A stretch of DNA of 39,056 nucleotides, taken from a virus. A model generated the notes under the pieces. That model saw only the letters and a program-made list of their open reading frames with translations. It was not told the origin of the DNA and searched no databases. The stretch spans positions 1 through 39,056 of the IMG/VR virus record IMGVR_UViG_3300030104_005795, one strand, 5' to 3'. A program made the position numbers and the translations under genes. This document shows positions 8,800-15,243 of this stretch, in pieces; position 1 is the stretch's first letter; every line of letters starts with the position of its first letter.

Positions 8800-10572
8800 T
8801 TACTCTTCATTTGGTTTTTGTTGTATTTGTTGAGCAATTTGTGGGTTTTGTTTTAATTGTTGGAAAATCTCATCTTCACTCATCCCTGCAAATTGTTGAG
8901 GATCAACACCTTGCTTTGCTTTCCTCATATTATTTATCAATCTTTCTATACCAGGAAGTTGCATATGTTCTAAAATATATTCAGGGTCTGTAATAAGTCC
9001 CATTTGAGCTAAAGATAATAATTTTTCTTCTACATAAGCATGGTTATCAGGCATCATTGAACCTACTCTAGCCCTTACCATCGTATCAGTATCCATAAAT
9101 TCCTGACCTATATAAGTAATATCTGCTGTATCTTGCCCTTCTTTCATCTCCATACGATGCATTTCAGTACCTAAGTTCTTTATCATCGCTATCCACATAG
9201 AACCTAATATCTGCATAGAAGCATCTAATTGCCTTGCTTTAAAATCTATCTTACTAGTTGAGGCATTTCTATAGACCTGTGCCTGTACACCACTCGTCAC
9301 ATTAGGTTCCTGTTTACCCATTGTGGCTTTATTAACTCCTGAGACAGTATCAAACATATCAATTAATAATTGATAAAAATTAAATACATATCCAGGCATA
9401 CTTGCAGGTTGCATCATATTGACAGCACCAGGGCCTCTTTTGCGAATAATACTACCTGGTTTATTATTAATTTGGTCTTGCACATCTGCTGTTTCATCTA
9501 CCACCCATAATGGATTACTCATAAGATGTATTGAGTCCATAACCTGACTTGCAATCCTATCTAATGCTAAATTAATAGACTTTAATCTTTTCGGTTCAGG
9601 TTTTCCCCAAAATGAATGAGAACTACCACCGTTTTTCATCACTACAAAAGGGAAAGGGTAAGGGCATCGATTCATTTTATCAAGAAACTGATACCGTGAT
9701 GGCCCATCGTATAGTATGACATCGTTTGCCATGCAAACTTTCCGTATTCCTCCAGGGTATCTTAGTTTGCCAACCTGATTACTGTCATTATTTTCTTCGT
9801 TTATGTAATCGATGCTTCCATCTCGCATCCATACCTCTATGAGTAAAGCACGGTCTTCTAAATTCTCCATAGCCTCAGACTCACCTTCGTAATAATTAGT
9901 TTCTTGCCCTTTGGTGTCAGTTACCTGTGTCAATGCCCTATCGCCTTGCATTACGTCAGTAATTTTTAATGCTTCATATTCACTAAGCTTCCCCATTGGA
10001 TTAACAAATTTTCCCTTATCAGGAAATAATTTTTTAATCTCGTATAATGGCCTTGGCGTACTATGAATAATATATTGTGCATTTTCTAATTTTGTAGCAC
10101 TAGGATTTACATAGAAAGAAAAAGGGTCTACAATGTCGCAATCAGGTAAATCATCAAACATATTCCAATTTAGCTTTACAATACCAGTTCCATAGACTAA
10201 ATAATCGGTTAGCCATTCAGGGACTAATGTTGACATATCTCTCATATACCACAAGTCATCTAATTGAGCCTGTAGTACCTCTGCAACGTATTTTGATTCA
10301 TCATCTGAACCAATACTTATCACATCAATTTTAGGAGGTTTAGAGGACATTATAGGGATTTGTGTATCTATCACATTGGCTATCATATCAAGCGTAAGTT
10401 GATTCTTAAACTCAGGCATATTCATCCCTGACCAATGTTCACCCATATATAACTTTTCAGATTCTCTCCATGCTTCAGTTGTTGATTTCCTAGCCCTTTT
10501 AGCCATAGAAACCATTGCATGTACCCTCTTAATAAGTTCTAATTCTTTTCCAACTGCTTTGTATTGTTCCAT
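8800..10572 (-). CDS. Portal protein (590 aa)
   Basis: A 590-residue portal between the terminase and scaffold genes. Helical N-terminus, then a wing region with DPFSFYVNPSATKLENAQYI, SFWGKPEPKRLKSINLALDR and the clip/stem-like segment with the GSIIRKRGPGAVNMMQPASM loop. The C-terminus is Gln/Asn-rich (QQLKQNPQIAQQIQQKPNEE), a likely barrel/tail region. It forms the dodecameric DNA channel at one vertex and the dock for terminase and adaptor. Its start follows the 76-residue gene with a TAATG overlap. Confidence 0.9.
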   Translation of the reverse strand: MEQYKAVGKELELIKRVHAMVSMAKRARKSTTEAWRESEKLYMGEHWSGMNMPEFKNQLTLDMIANVIDTQIPIMSSKPPKIDVISIGSDDESKYVAEVLQAQLDDLWYMRDMSTLVPEWLTDYLVYGTGIVKLNWNMFDDLPDCDIVDPFSFYVNPSATKLENAQYIIHSTPRPLYEIKKLFPDKGKFVNPMGKLSEYEALKITDVMQGDRALTQVTDTKGQETNYYEGESEAMENLEDRALLIEVWMRDGSIDYINEENNDSNQVGKLRYPGGIRKVCMANDVILYDGPSRYQFLDKMNRCPYPFPFVVMKNGGSSHSFWGKPEPKRLKSINLALDRIASQVMDSIHLMSNPLWVVDETADVQDQINNKPGSIIRKRGPGAVNMMQPASMPGYVFNFYQLLIDMFDTVSGVNKATMGKQEPNVTSGVQAQVYRNASTSKIDFKARQLDASMQILGSMWIAMIKNLGTEMHRMEMKEGQDTADITYIGQEFMDTDTMVRARVGSMMPDNHAYVEEKLLSLAQMGLITDPEYILEHMQLPGIERLINNMRKAKQGVDPQQFAGMSEDEIFQQLKQNPQIAQQIQQKPNEE

Positions 10573-10802
10573 TAGTTTAGTGTATTTATATTTTTTTCTT
10601 GAATAATTATATCTGTCATCGAAGCTACAATATCAATCATGGCCTCCTGCACAGCAGGGTCATCATCTAAATATTGTTCAGGATTATTAATTTTCACTTT
10701 TTTCCATAAGCCTGTTTTGACATCTAACCTTTCCACTAAGACCTCAGACCTGGAATCTCTGCTTTTTGACTTTTTAACTTGGCCATTAGCTTTACGACCC
10801 AA
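10572..10802 (-). CDS. Small protein between terminase and portal, TTG start (76 aa)
   Basis: The frame opens with TTG at 10800-10802, preceded by GAGG seven bases upstream, inside the 3' end of the large terminase gene (67-base overlap). It ends with a stop overlapping the portal ATG. The protein has a basic N-terminus (GRKANGQVKKSKSRDSRSE) and an acidic helical C-terminus. Unknown function. A later internal start is possible, but I see none with a better ribosome-binding site. Confidence 0.6.
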   Translation of the reverse strand: MGRKANGQVKKSKSRDSRSEVLVERLDVKTGLWKKVKINNPEQYLDDDPAVQEAMIDIVASMTDIIIQEKNINTLN

Positions 10803-12097
10803 GGTTTAGCCTCTTCTTTCTTTGGGTTTCCAATATGCATAAGGGCATAACGAGTCGCATCTGCAAGATGGTCAGGCCCTTTCGTATCCAAATCTTCGGC
10901 CCTGCGCAAATCATGTACCAACATTGGAATTGTTTCAATAAACTTTGTACAAGTTTTAAATACATGAAGTTTTGGAGGGGTTTCATCGTCCCATTTTAAA
11001 TACTCTCGCAGAAGGTTCCAACCTGATAACCTATCATTGTTGGCTTTTATCACATTTATTCCCCCTTTTCTGAGAATATCAGCTATAGCCATATGACTTC
11101 CTGCTACTGCATCAGACCGATTAGTTGCTTGGGGATTTCGTATCCACATACTAGGGTCACCCATAGTTGTTTTATATTCCTCACCCTTACTTAAAGCATT
11201 CACAGCTTCAATATGACCTGATAATTCCATTTCAGAAACATAATATTCCCTATATATATAAATATTTTTTTGAGGGTCAACTGCTACCCAACTAACTGCA
11301 AAAGGGGCTTTGTAACCATAATCAATACCACGGTATAAATACCAATTAGATGGTATAGGAAACGGTTCGCAAACATGTACGTCATATCGCCATTGTGAAA
11401 AATATTGACCATAATACACATCCCAATCACCATCTAACCAAGCCCTTCTTAATTCATCAGGTAAACCCTTTAACATTTCCATATAACCAGGGTCTTCTCG
11501 CATCAAAGTTGGATTATCATGTATTTTACTAGGTATAAAAATTCTAGTCCTGCTTGTTACAGGGTCATAATAGGTTTTTTCCCTAGGGTTATCAACAAAT
11601 CTTGCTTTGAACCAAGAATGTCCAGGCCCCCCAGGATTACAAGTTAAAAATACTTGAGGTGTTAATCCTATAGTACTTCTACAACTAGATATTAACTTTA
11701 AATAATCCTCCTCATCATGAATCAAAGTGGCCTCTTCTATACCCATTTTCTGATATTCATGACCCTGATACTTCTGATATGCCTGTTTATCCATTAAGTG
11801 ACCAGTTCTAATAATAGCACCAGTAGGGAACCTAAATTCAGCAGGATTACCTACTACCTCAACATCTAAGTGTTTATACATTTGGGTCGCTCTATCAATA
11901 TAGTCCCTTAAATCATCATAATTTCTACGAATAATCAACCCTCTAAACTGGGGGTTATTCAAATATTCAGGGTCTACCATCCATGCCATAAGACAGGAAG
12001 ATTTTCCACCACCCCTAGAACCTCCAAAAGCTATTTCAAATTCCTGTCTAGCTAAGGCAAAAGCCTGTCTAGGATGTGGCTCCCAATGTACTATCAT
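10736..12097 (-). CDS. terL: Terminase large subunit, DNA-packaging ATPase/nuclease (453 aa)
   Basis: The N-terminal ATPase has a Walker A motif in FGGSRGGGKSS (about residues 29-39) and a Walker B-like GIEEATLI (about residues 118-125), followed by the coupling motif region ISSCRSTIGLTPQVFLTCNP. The C-terminal RNase H-like nuclease has the acidic positions GIDYGYKAPFAVSW, TMGDPSMW and GPDHLADATRYALM. Length fits a compact TerL. The protein cuts concatemeric DNA and pumps it into the prohead through the portal. Its ATG overlaps the preceding small gene's stop by 4 bases (ATGA-type). Confidence 0.96.
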   Translation of the reverse strand: MIVHWEPHPRQAFALARQEFEIAFGGSRGGGKSSCLMAWMVDPEYLNNPQFRGLIIRRNYDDLRDYIDRATQMYKHLDVEVVGNPAEFRFPTGAIIRTGHLMDKQAYQKYQGHEYQKMGIEEATLIHDEEDYLKLISSCRSTIGLTPQVFLTCNPGGPGHSWFKARFVDNPREKTYYDPVTSRTRIFIPSKIHDNPTLMREDPGYMEMLKGLPDELRRAWLDGDWDVYYGQYFSQWRYDVHVCEPFPIPSNWYLYRGIDYGYKAPFAVSWVAVDPQKNIYIYREYYVSEMELSGHIEAVNALSKGEEYKTTMGDPSMWIRNPQATNRSDAVAGSHMAIADILRKGGINVIKANNDRLSGWNLLREYLKWDDETPPKLHVFKTCTKFIETIPMLVHDLRRAEDLDTKGPDHLADATRYALMHIGNPKKEEAKPWVVKLMAKLKSQKAEIPGLRS

Positions 12098-12318
12098 TTA
12101 TATAGCATCCAATTACTTCTTTCACTATGTTTCTTTCGCTCATTATTATTCATAAGCTTCCAACATTTATACATATGTTTGATTCTGTTATCCATTCCCT
12201 TAGCTATTCCACAGAATAATTCCTTGCCCCCCCTAAAAGTTTTATCCTTTGGTTTATAATTACTAGCACTAGCAAAAGGACATATCTTATCATCAATTAA
12301 TGGACAGGGCTTAAACAT
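12094..12318 (-). CDS. Cysteine-containing small protein (74 aa)
   Basis: A 74-residue protein with cysteines at CPLIDDKICPF, LFCGIAK and YKCWKL, and a basic C-terminal half (WKLMNNNERKKHSERSNW). It overlaps the large terminase start by four bases. The paired cysteines could bind a metal, but spacing does not match a familiar finger. Unknown function; translational coupling to TerL supports that it is real. Confidence 0.6.
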   Translation of the reverse strand: MFKPCPLIDDKICPFASASNYKPKDKTFRGGKELFCGIAKGMDNRIKHMYKCWKLMNNNERKKHSERSNWMLYK

Positions 12319-12320
12319 AG

Positions 12321-12482
12321 TTATAGCGTATTCTTATCAAAAATAAAGGCAGACTGTACAAACTTTGTGTTTTTCATAGAATGGTACCAGGGGCCAGGAT
12401 AAAAAGTTGTGTTTATATTATTTTTTTTAGAGAGGTAATCAACAATGATTTTCTTATTTTTGATATGAGAAAGTTTTTTCAT
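12321..12482 (-). CDS. Possible small basic protein (53 aa)
   Basis: The frame from ATG 12482 reads MKKLSHIKNKKIIVDYLSKK and stops at 12321-12323, two bases before the ATG of the 74-residue gene. It fills a 316-bp gap that otherwise has no gene. The tight junction supports it, but the ribosome-binding site is weak and I recognise no family. Confidence 0.4.
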   Translation of the reverse strand: MKKLSHIKNKKIIVDYLSKKNNINTTFYPGPWYHSMKNTKFVQSAFIFDKNTL

Positions 12483-12489
12483 ATTCTAT

Positions 12490-12615
12490 CTAGGAGTCCC
12501 AATGGTACTGGGTGGGTATGGTACCAAAGACAATGGATGCCCCCCCTCCTTTTTTTATGGCTGTGAGCCTATCAGGATTGGAACGACTACCATTAATGAT
12601 TTGATGCTTACTCAT
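12490..12615 (-). CDS. Possible small protein after TerS (41 aa)
   Basis: ATG 12615 to stop 12490-12492 encodes 41 residues (MSKHQIINGSRSNPDRLTAI then a KKGGG turn). Together with the 53-residue frame it fills the TerS-TerL gap end to end. No clear ribosome-binding site and no known family. An alternative is non-coding DNA carrying two ATGGTACC-like words (12380s, 12519s). Confidence 0.33.
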   Translation of the reverse strand: MSKHQIINGSRSNPDRLTAIKKGGGASIVFGTIPTQYHWDS

Positions 12616-12633
12616 TTAAATTAGAGTACTCGC

Positions 12634-13053
12634 TCAACTAGTGAGTGATTCCTCCTCTATAGAACTATCAATGGTGGCCGATTGTTGGCCATTATCAGCC
12701 TGAGACTTGGGCAGGGATTCAGGCAGGGCATCAGAAATAGTTACGCTCTCACTCTGCTTCAGGGTACTAACTTTTGCAGGGTCTAATCCTACCTTCTGAG
12801 GCAGAACAATTACCCCAGTTATATTCTTCTGTTCCACTTCTAATGTCTGCGCTTTAAGGTCAGGTACCATCTTAGGTAATAGAATTCTCCATGCACTTAT
12901 TTGCCTTTTGTCAGCATCATCCATAGCTACATCAAATAATTTAGATACTAGCTCATGCGCTTGGGGGTGGGATTTAACTAGGTCTTTTACAGATGTTTTA
13001 GGCCTTCCCTTTGGATTACCTGATATACCCTTAACCCATTTAGGATTAGGCAT
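12634..13053 (-). CDS. terS: Terminase small subunit-like protein (139 aa)
   Basis: The N-terminus MPNPKWVKGISGNPKGRPKT contains the GNPKGRP signature of DUF5681-type proteins that often lie next to large terminases. A helical middle (residues 25-65) follows, then a low-complexity Ser/Glu-rich tail. It is the first gene of the late operon, upstream of TerL, which fits recognition of viral DNA for packaging. A near-copy of the palindromic repeat found around attP lies inside it (12675-12691). Confidence 0.75.
   Translation of the reverse strand: MPNPKWVKGISGNPKGRPKTSVKDLVKSHPQAHELVSKLFDVAMDDADKRQISAWRILLPKMVPDLKAQTLEVEQKNITGVIVLPQKVGLDPAKVSTLKQSESVTISDALPESLPKSQADNGQQSATIDSSIEEESLTS
12675..12691. 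repeat. Third near-copy of the attP palindrome, inside terS
   Basis: TGGCCGATTGTTGGCCA differs at one base from the reverse complement of the palindromic core of the two repeats flanking the attP candidate (23366-23382 and 23556-23572). It has the same two TGGCCA half-sites. It may bind the same protein, though here it is within a coding frame. Confidence 0.6.
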
Positions 13054-13208
13054 TGAAGATTGTTTTTTGATTGTTAAGCATCTTATAACATATATATATG
13101 TGTACTAGTATCAAACCGTTTAAATACTAGTCATTTAATATTAGTACTTGTATTATAAGTGTAGCATTGCTACATTAATATATTAATTAACCAAATAAGG
13201 ACAGCAAA
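13054..13208. promoter_or_regulatory. Divergent control region between late and plus-strand operons
   Basis: This 155-bp AT-rich gap separates the minus-strand late operon from the plus-strand operon. It holds a perfect 8-bp inverted repeat (ACTAGTAT 13104-13111 and ATACTAGT 13124-13131, 12-bp spacer), the 14-bp palindrome ACATATATATATGT (about 13088-13101), and a small inverted repeat GTAGC/GCTAC (13161-13173 region). A minus-strand TTGATA (13109-13114) could be a -35 element for late transcription. The plus-strand leader TTAACC...AAGGACAGC (13187-13205) provides the ribosome-binding site for the first plus gene. Operators for the phage repressor or a late activator are likely here. Confidence 0.6.
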
Positions 13209-13733
13209 ATGAATAACACTAAATATGAAAATGTAGAATTAAATGGCGAAGAACTTAAAAAATACATAGCCGAGAGATTCCCTAAAGAAGAAAAAAAAGA
13301 ACCAGTACAGGAAGTGTACCATGCCTTCCCTAATGGACTTTCTTTAAATGACCCTAGAGTAGTTGCAGTTAGTCAATCAGCAGATGTTACTCCTGAAGAG
13401 GCTTTTGAATTATTAGATAATGAGGATTGGATTTGCTTAACTGATGAAGAGGCTGATGAGATGGCAAGAGAATATATCTTAGATTCAGTTTGGGCTTTTA
13501 ATTCAGACTTTTTAGCCCATCATTCAGATTCAGGAGTACAAGTTTTTAATATTCTTAAAGAGGCTTGTGAAGATGCGAATTCTGCTATTTTAACCCTAAT
13601 TAAAGATACAGATTATTTTGTTGAGGATGCGATTAATGCAGATGGCCGAGGACATTTTATGAGTAGTTACGATGGTGAGGAATATGAAGAGAATATTGAC
13701 GGTGAATTTTGGTACTGCTACAGATTAAACTAG
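13209..13733 (+). CDS. First gene of plus-strand operon, acidic conserved phage protein (174 aa)
   Basis: A strongly acidic 174-residue soluble protein. The second half has LTDEEADEMAREYILDSVWA and a C-terminal motif DGRGHFMSSYDGEEYEENID then FWYCYRLN; I recall similar DGRGH...SYDG endings in other phage proteins of unknown function. It is preceded by AAGGACAGC at ideal spacing. Its TAG stop supplies the first G of stem I of the first hammerhead ribozyme. It may act early against the host, but nothing in the sequence proves that. Confidence 0.8.
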   Translation: MNNTKYENVELNGEELKKYIAERFPKEEKKEPVQEVYHAFPNGLSLNDPRVVAVSQSADVTPEEAFELLDNEDWICLTDEEADEMAREYILDSVWAFNSDFLAHHSDSGVQVFNILKEACEDANSAILTLIKDTDYFVEDAINADGRGHFMSSYDGEEYEENIDGEFWYCYRLN

Positions 13734-13789
13734 GTTAACTGATGAGGCCTACAATGGCCGAAACTGGGCTTAATTGCCCAGTCTTAACC
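13733..13789 (+). ncRNA. Hammerhead ribozyme 1 (type I)
   Basis: Stem I is GGTTAA (13733-13738) with TTAACC (13784-13789). The core CTGATGA is at 13739-13745. Stem II is GGCC/GGCC (13746-13749, 13756-13759) with a 6-nt loop. GAAA is at 13760-13763, stem III CTGGGC/GCCCAG (13764-13769, 13776-13781) with loop TTAATT, then T 13782 (pairs with A 13763) and C 13783. Cleavage is expected after C 13783. All conserved hammerhead core bases are present and every stem pairs perfectly. Stem I is the open one, so it is type I. Confidence 0.96.
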
Positions 13790-13811
13790 AAAATAAATAA
13801 GGACAGCGATT

Positions 13812-14144
13812 ATGAATAAAACTAAACTATGGGAAAAAGTTAATTTTCTTATTGAGGACAATAAAAGATTAAATCAATTATTAGAAGATACCTACAAGGA
13901 ATTATCGGAAGTTAAAAAGCAATATAAAGCGTGTTGGTCTATTAGAGATGGAGAAAATGAATATCACGAATCAGTAAACATAACTCAGGCTCAGTATGAG
14001 AAGTATAAATCAGCAAATCAAGAAGATTTGTTTAGGGCTTTTGTATTACCTAATGGCGATGGTTTCACCAAACACCACGATAGGTATTTTGAAGGAGACA
14101 TCGATTATAGATATTTTTATGATTTTGAAATAATAACAGGTTAA
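13812..14144 (+). CDS. Small plus-operon protein with N-terminal coiled coil (110 aa)
   Basis: 110 residues: a charged N-terminal helix (MNKTKLWEKVNFLIEDNKRL to about residue 35) likely to form a coiled coil, then a mixed region with KHHDRYFEGDIDYRYFYDFE. Start chosen at 13812, after AAGGACAGC at good spacing in the leader left by ribozyme 1. The stop TAA (14142-14144) lies within stem I of ribozyme 2. Unknown function. Confidence 0.75.
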   Translation: MNKTKLWEKVNFLIEDNKRLNQLLEDTYKELSEVKKQYKACWSIRDGENEYHESVNITQAQYEKYKSANQEDLFRAFVLPNGDGFTKHHDRYFEGDIDYRYFYDFEIITG

Positions 14145-14194
14145 CTGACGAGGCCTGAATGGCCGAAACGAGGTGTAACAGCCTCGTCTTAACC
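14139..14194 (+). ncRNA. Hammerhead ribozyme 2 (type I)
   Basis: Stem I GGTTAA (14139-14144) pairs with TTAACC (14189-14194). Core CTGACGA is at 14145-14151, stem II GGCC/GGCC (14152-14155, 14161-14164) with loop TGAAT, GAAA 14165-14168. Stem III is CGAGGT/GCCTCG (14169-14174, 14181-14186; innermost pair T-G), then T 14187 and C 14188, the expected cleavage site. The upstream gene's stop codon TAA is the 3' half of stem I strand one. Confidence 0.96.
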
Positions 14195-14214
14195 AAAAAA
14201 AAAGGATAGCAAAT

Positions 14215-14475
14215 ATGCGAAATTCTAATTATCAAAATCAAACAGCAGGTGCTTTTTTTCTCCTGAATTCTTTGATGGAAAATAAAGTACAGGCCTTACC
14301 TAATAATATCCATTTTATGACCGTTAAACAGGATTTAATGGATATGTATGTAAGCTTATGGAAGATTGGCAAGTCTGACGCTGAAATTATAGAGGCTGAG
14401 GATGAGGCAATGAATCAAGAAATGGAATTGGGCGAGTGGTTGCTTAATTTTGTTTATACACCTAAAACCGTTTAA
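14215..14475 (+). CDS. Small acidic protein (86 aa)
   Basis: 86 residues, acidic and mostly helical, with EIIEAEDEAMNQEMELGEWL near the C-terminus. The start follows AAGGATAGC in the leader left by ribozyme 2. It is the only gene pair in this part (with the 115-residue gene, 15 bases downstream) that is not separated by a ribozyme, so both should sit on one cleaved mRNA. Unknown function. Confidence 0.7.
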   Translation: MRNSNYQNQTAGAFFLLNSLMENKVQALPNNIHFMTVKQDLMDMYVSLWKIGKSDAEIIEAEDEAMNQEMELGEWLLNFVYTPKTV

Positions 14476-14490
14476 CTAAGGAGGAAAATA

Positions 14491-14838
14491 ATGGGAGATA
14501 TACTCATAAAAAAAGTCTTCGGAAAGCACATGGAAAGCCATGGCGAGACTATTTCTGTAGACTTTCAAGAGATTAAACCTGATGGCGATTTAACATCTCT
14601 TGAGATGATGAAGGAGGAGCCTAATATGACTCTTCGTAGAGGGCAATACAGCTATGAAAAAGATGGATGCATTGAAACCTATGATTTGAGAGTGGTTGCT
14701 AATGTCAAATTAACTAGAAGAGGTAAATCTAAGAAGGTTCGTATTGGGTTAACCTTAGACAGTAAACAACTGGCTGAAATTGCTAGTAAAACTCAGGAGT
14801 GGATTAATCCTGATGGGACAGTTAAAAAGTTAGGTTAA
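14491..14838 (+). CDS. Small plus-operon protein (115 aa)
   Basis: 115 residues with a beta-rich N-terminal half (residues 1-80) and a short helical C-terminus (LDSKQLAEIASKTQEW). Its own strong ribosome-binding site (AAGGAGG, 14480 region) differs from the shared leader of its neighbours, fitting its place as second gene on a cleaved mRNA. TAA 14836-14838 is inside stem I of ribozyme 3. Unknown function. Confidence 0.72.
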   Translation: MGDILIKKVFGKHMESHGETISVDFQEIKPDGDLTSLEMMKEEPNMTLRRGQYSYEKDGCIETYDLRVVANVKLTRRGKSKKVRIGLTLDSKQLAEIASKTQEWINPDGTVKKLG

Positions 14839-14892
14839 CTGACGAGGCCTGAATGAATGGCCGAAACTAGGTCGCAAGGCCTAGTCTTAACC
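14833..14892 (+). ncRNA. Hammerhead ribozyme 3 (type I)
   Basis: Stem I GGTTAA (14833-14838) with TTAACC (14887-14892). Core CTGACGA 14839-14845, stem II GGCC/GGCC (14846-14849, 14859-14862) with a 9-nt loop TGAATGAAT, a tandem GAAT duplication of the loop in ribozyme 2. GAAA 14863-14866, stem III CTAGGTC/GGCCTAG (14867-14873, 14878-14884) closed by a GCAA tetraloop, then T 14885, C 14886 (cleavage after it). The stop codon of the upstream gene lies in stem I. Confidence 0.96.
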
Positions 14893-14911
14893 AAAAAAAA
14901 GGACAGTAATT

Positions 14912-15166
14912 ATGTATATAGACTTAGAACACGATTTTAAAAAGAAATTAGATGCAAATCTAAAAATACTAAATGATTTGTGTAAAGAACCTTATTCAGT
15001 TGAGGCTCAGGCTATTTTCGAACCATTCCCAACTATGGAACATCCGAATGGTGGTATTTATATCGAGTATCATTTATACAGAATAAGAAGGTTTGAAACT
15101 TATGGAAATTTTGAACAGATGAAAGCTAAAATCAAAAGATGGTCAGGTATGCAGGAGCCGAAATAA
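14912..15166 (+). CDS. Small plus-operon protein (84 aa)
   Basis: 84 residues, soluble: a charged helical N-terminus (MYIDLEHDFKKKLDANLKIL) then a short beta segment (GGIYIEYHLYRIRRFETYGN). Start preceded by AAGGACAGT in the leader left by ribozyme 3. The TAA stop is two bases before stem I of ribozyme 4, so here stop and ribozyme adjoin but do not overlap. Unknown function. Confidence 0.7.
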   Translation: MYIDLEHDFKKKLDANLKILNDLCKEPYSVEAQAIFEPFPTMEHPNGGIYIEYHLYRIRRFETYGNFEQMKAKIKRWSGMQEPK

Positions 15167-15168
15167 CA

Positions 15169-15226
15169 GGTTAACTGATGAGGCCTATAATGGCCGAAAA
15201 CAGGGGTTTTTCCCCTGTTCTTAACC
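15169..15226 (+). ncRNA. Hammerhead ribozyme 4 (type I)
   Basis: Stem I GGTTAA (15169-15174) with TTAACC (15221-15226). Core CTGATGA 15175-15181, stem II GGCC/GGCC (15182-15185, 15192-15195) with loop TATAAT. GAAA 15196-15199, stem III ACAGGGG/CCCCTGT (15200-15206, 15212-15218) with a T5 loop, T 15219 and C 15220. Cleavage is expected after C 15220 (UUC triplet, allowed by the NUH rule). Complete core, perfect stems. Confidence 0.96.
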
Positions 15227-15243
15227 AAATAAAGGACAGCATA

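Noticed and set aside
8754-8810. 18-residue basic frame (MKSKYYIKALKKKVKKKR) overlapping the portal end
   Set aside because: No ribosome-binding site and too short to separate from chance in AT-rich DNA; kept only as a possibility.
12570-12595. tRNA T-arm-like sequence (GTTCCAATCC on the minus strand)
   Set aside because: The T stem does not pair, no anticodon arm or acceptor stem can be drawn, and a short open frame covers the region.
13733-15226. CRISPR-like array, because of the regularly recurring repeats between small genes
   Set aside because: Spacings of 334-698 bp contain genes, and the repeat has the full hammerhead fold with varying stem III; no CRISPR repeats or cas genes exist.
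15178-15243. N-terminal extension of the cysteine-rich gene starting inside ribozyme 4
   Set aside because: The ATG is part of the CTGATGA core, has no ribosome-binding site, and would be cut from the coding region by the ribozyme; ATG 15244 fits the shared leader.
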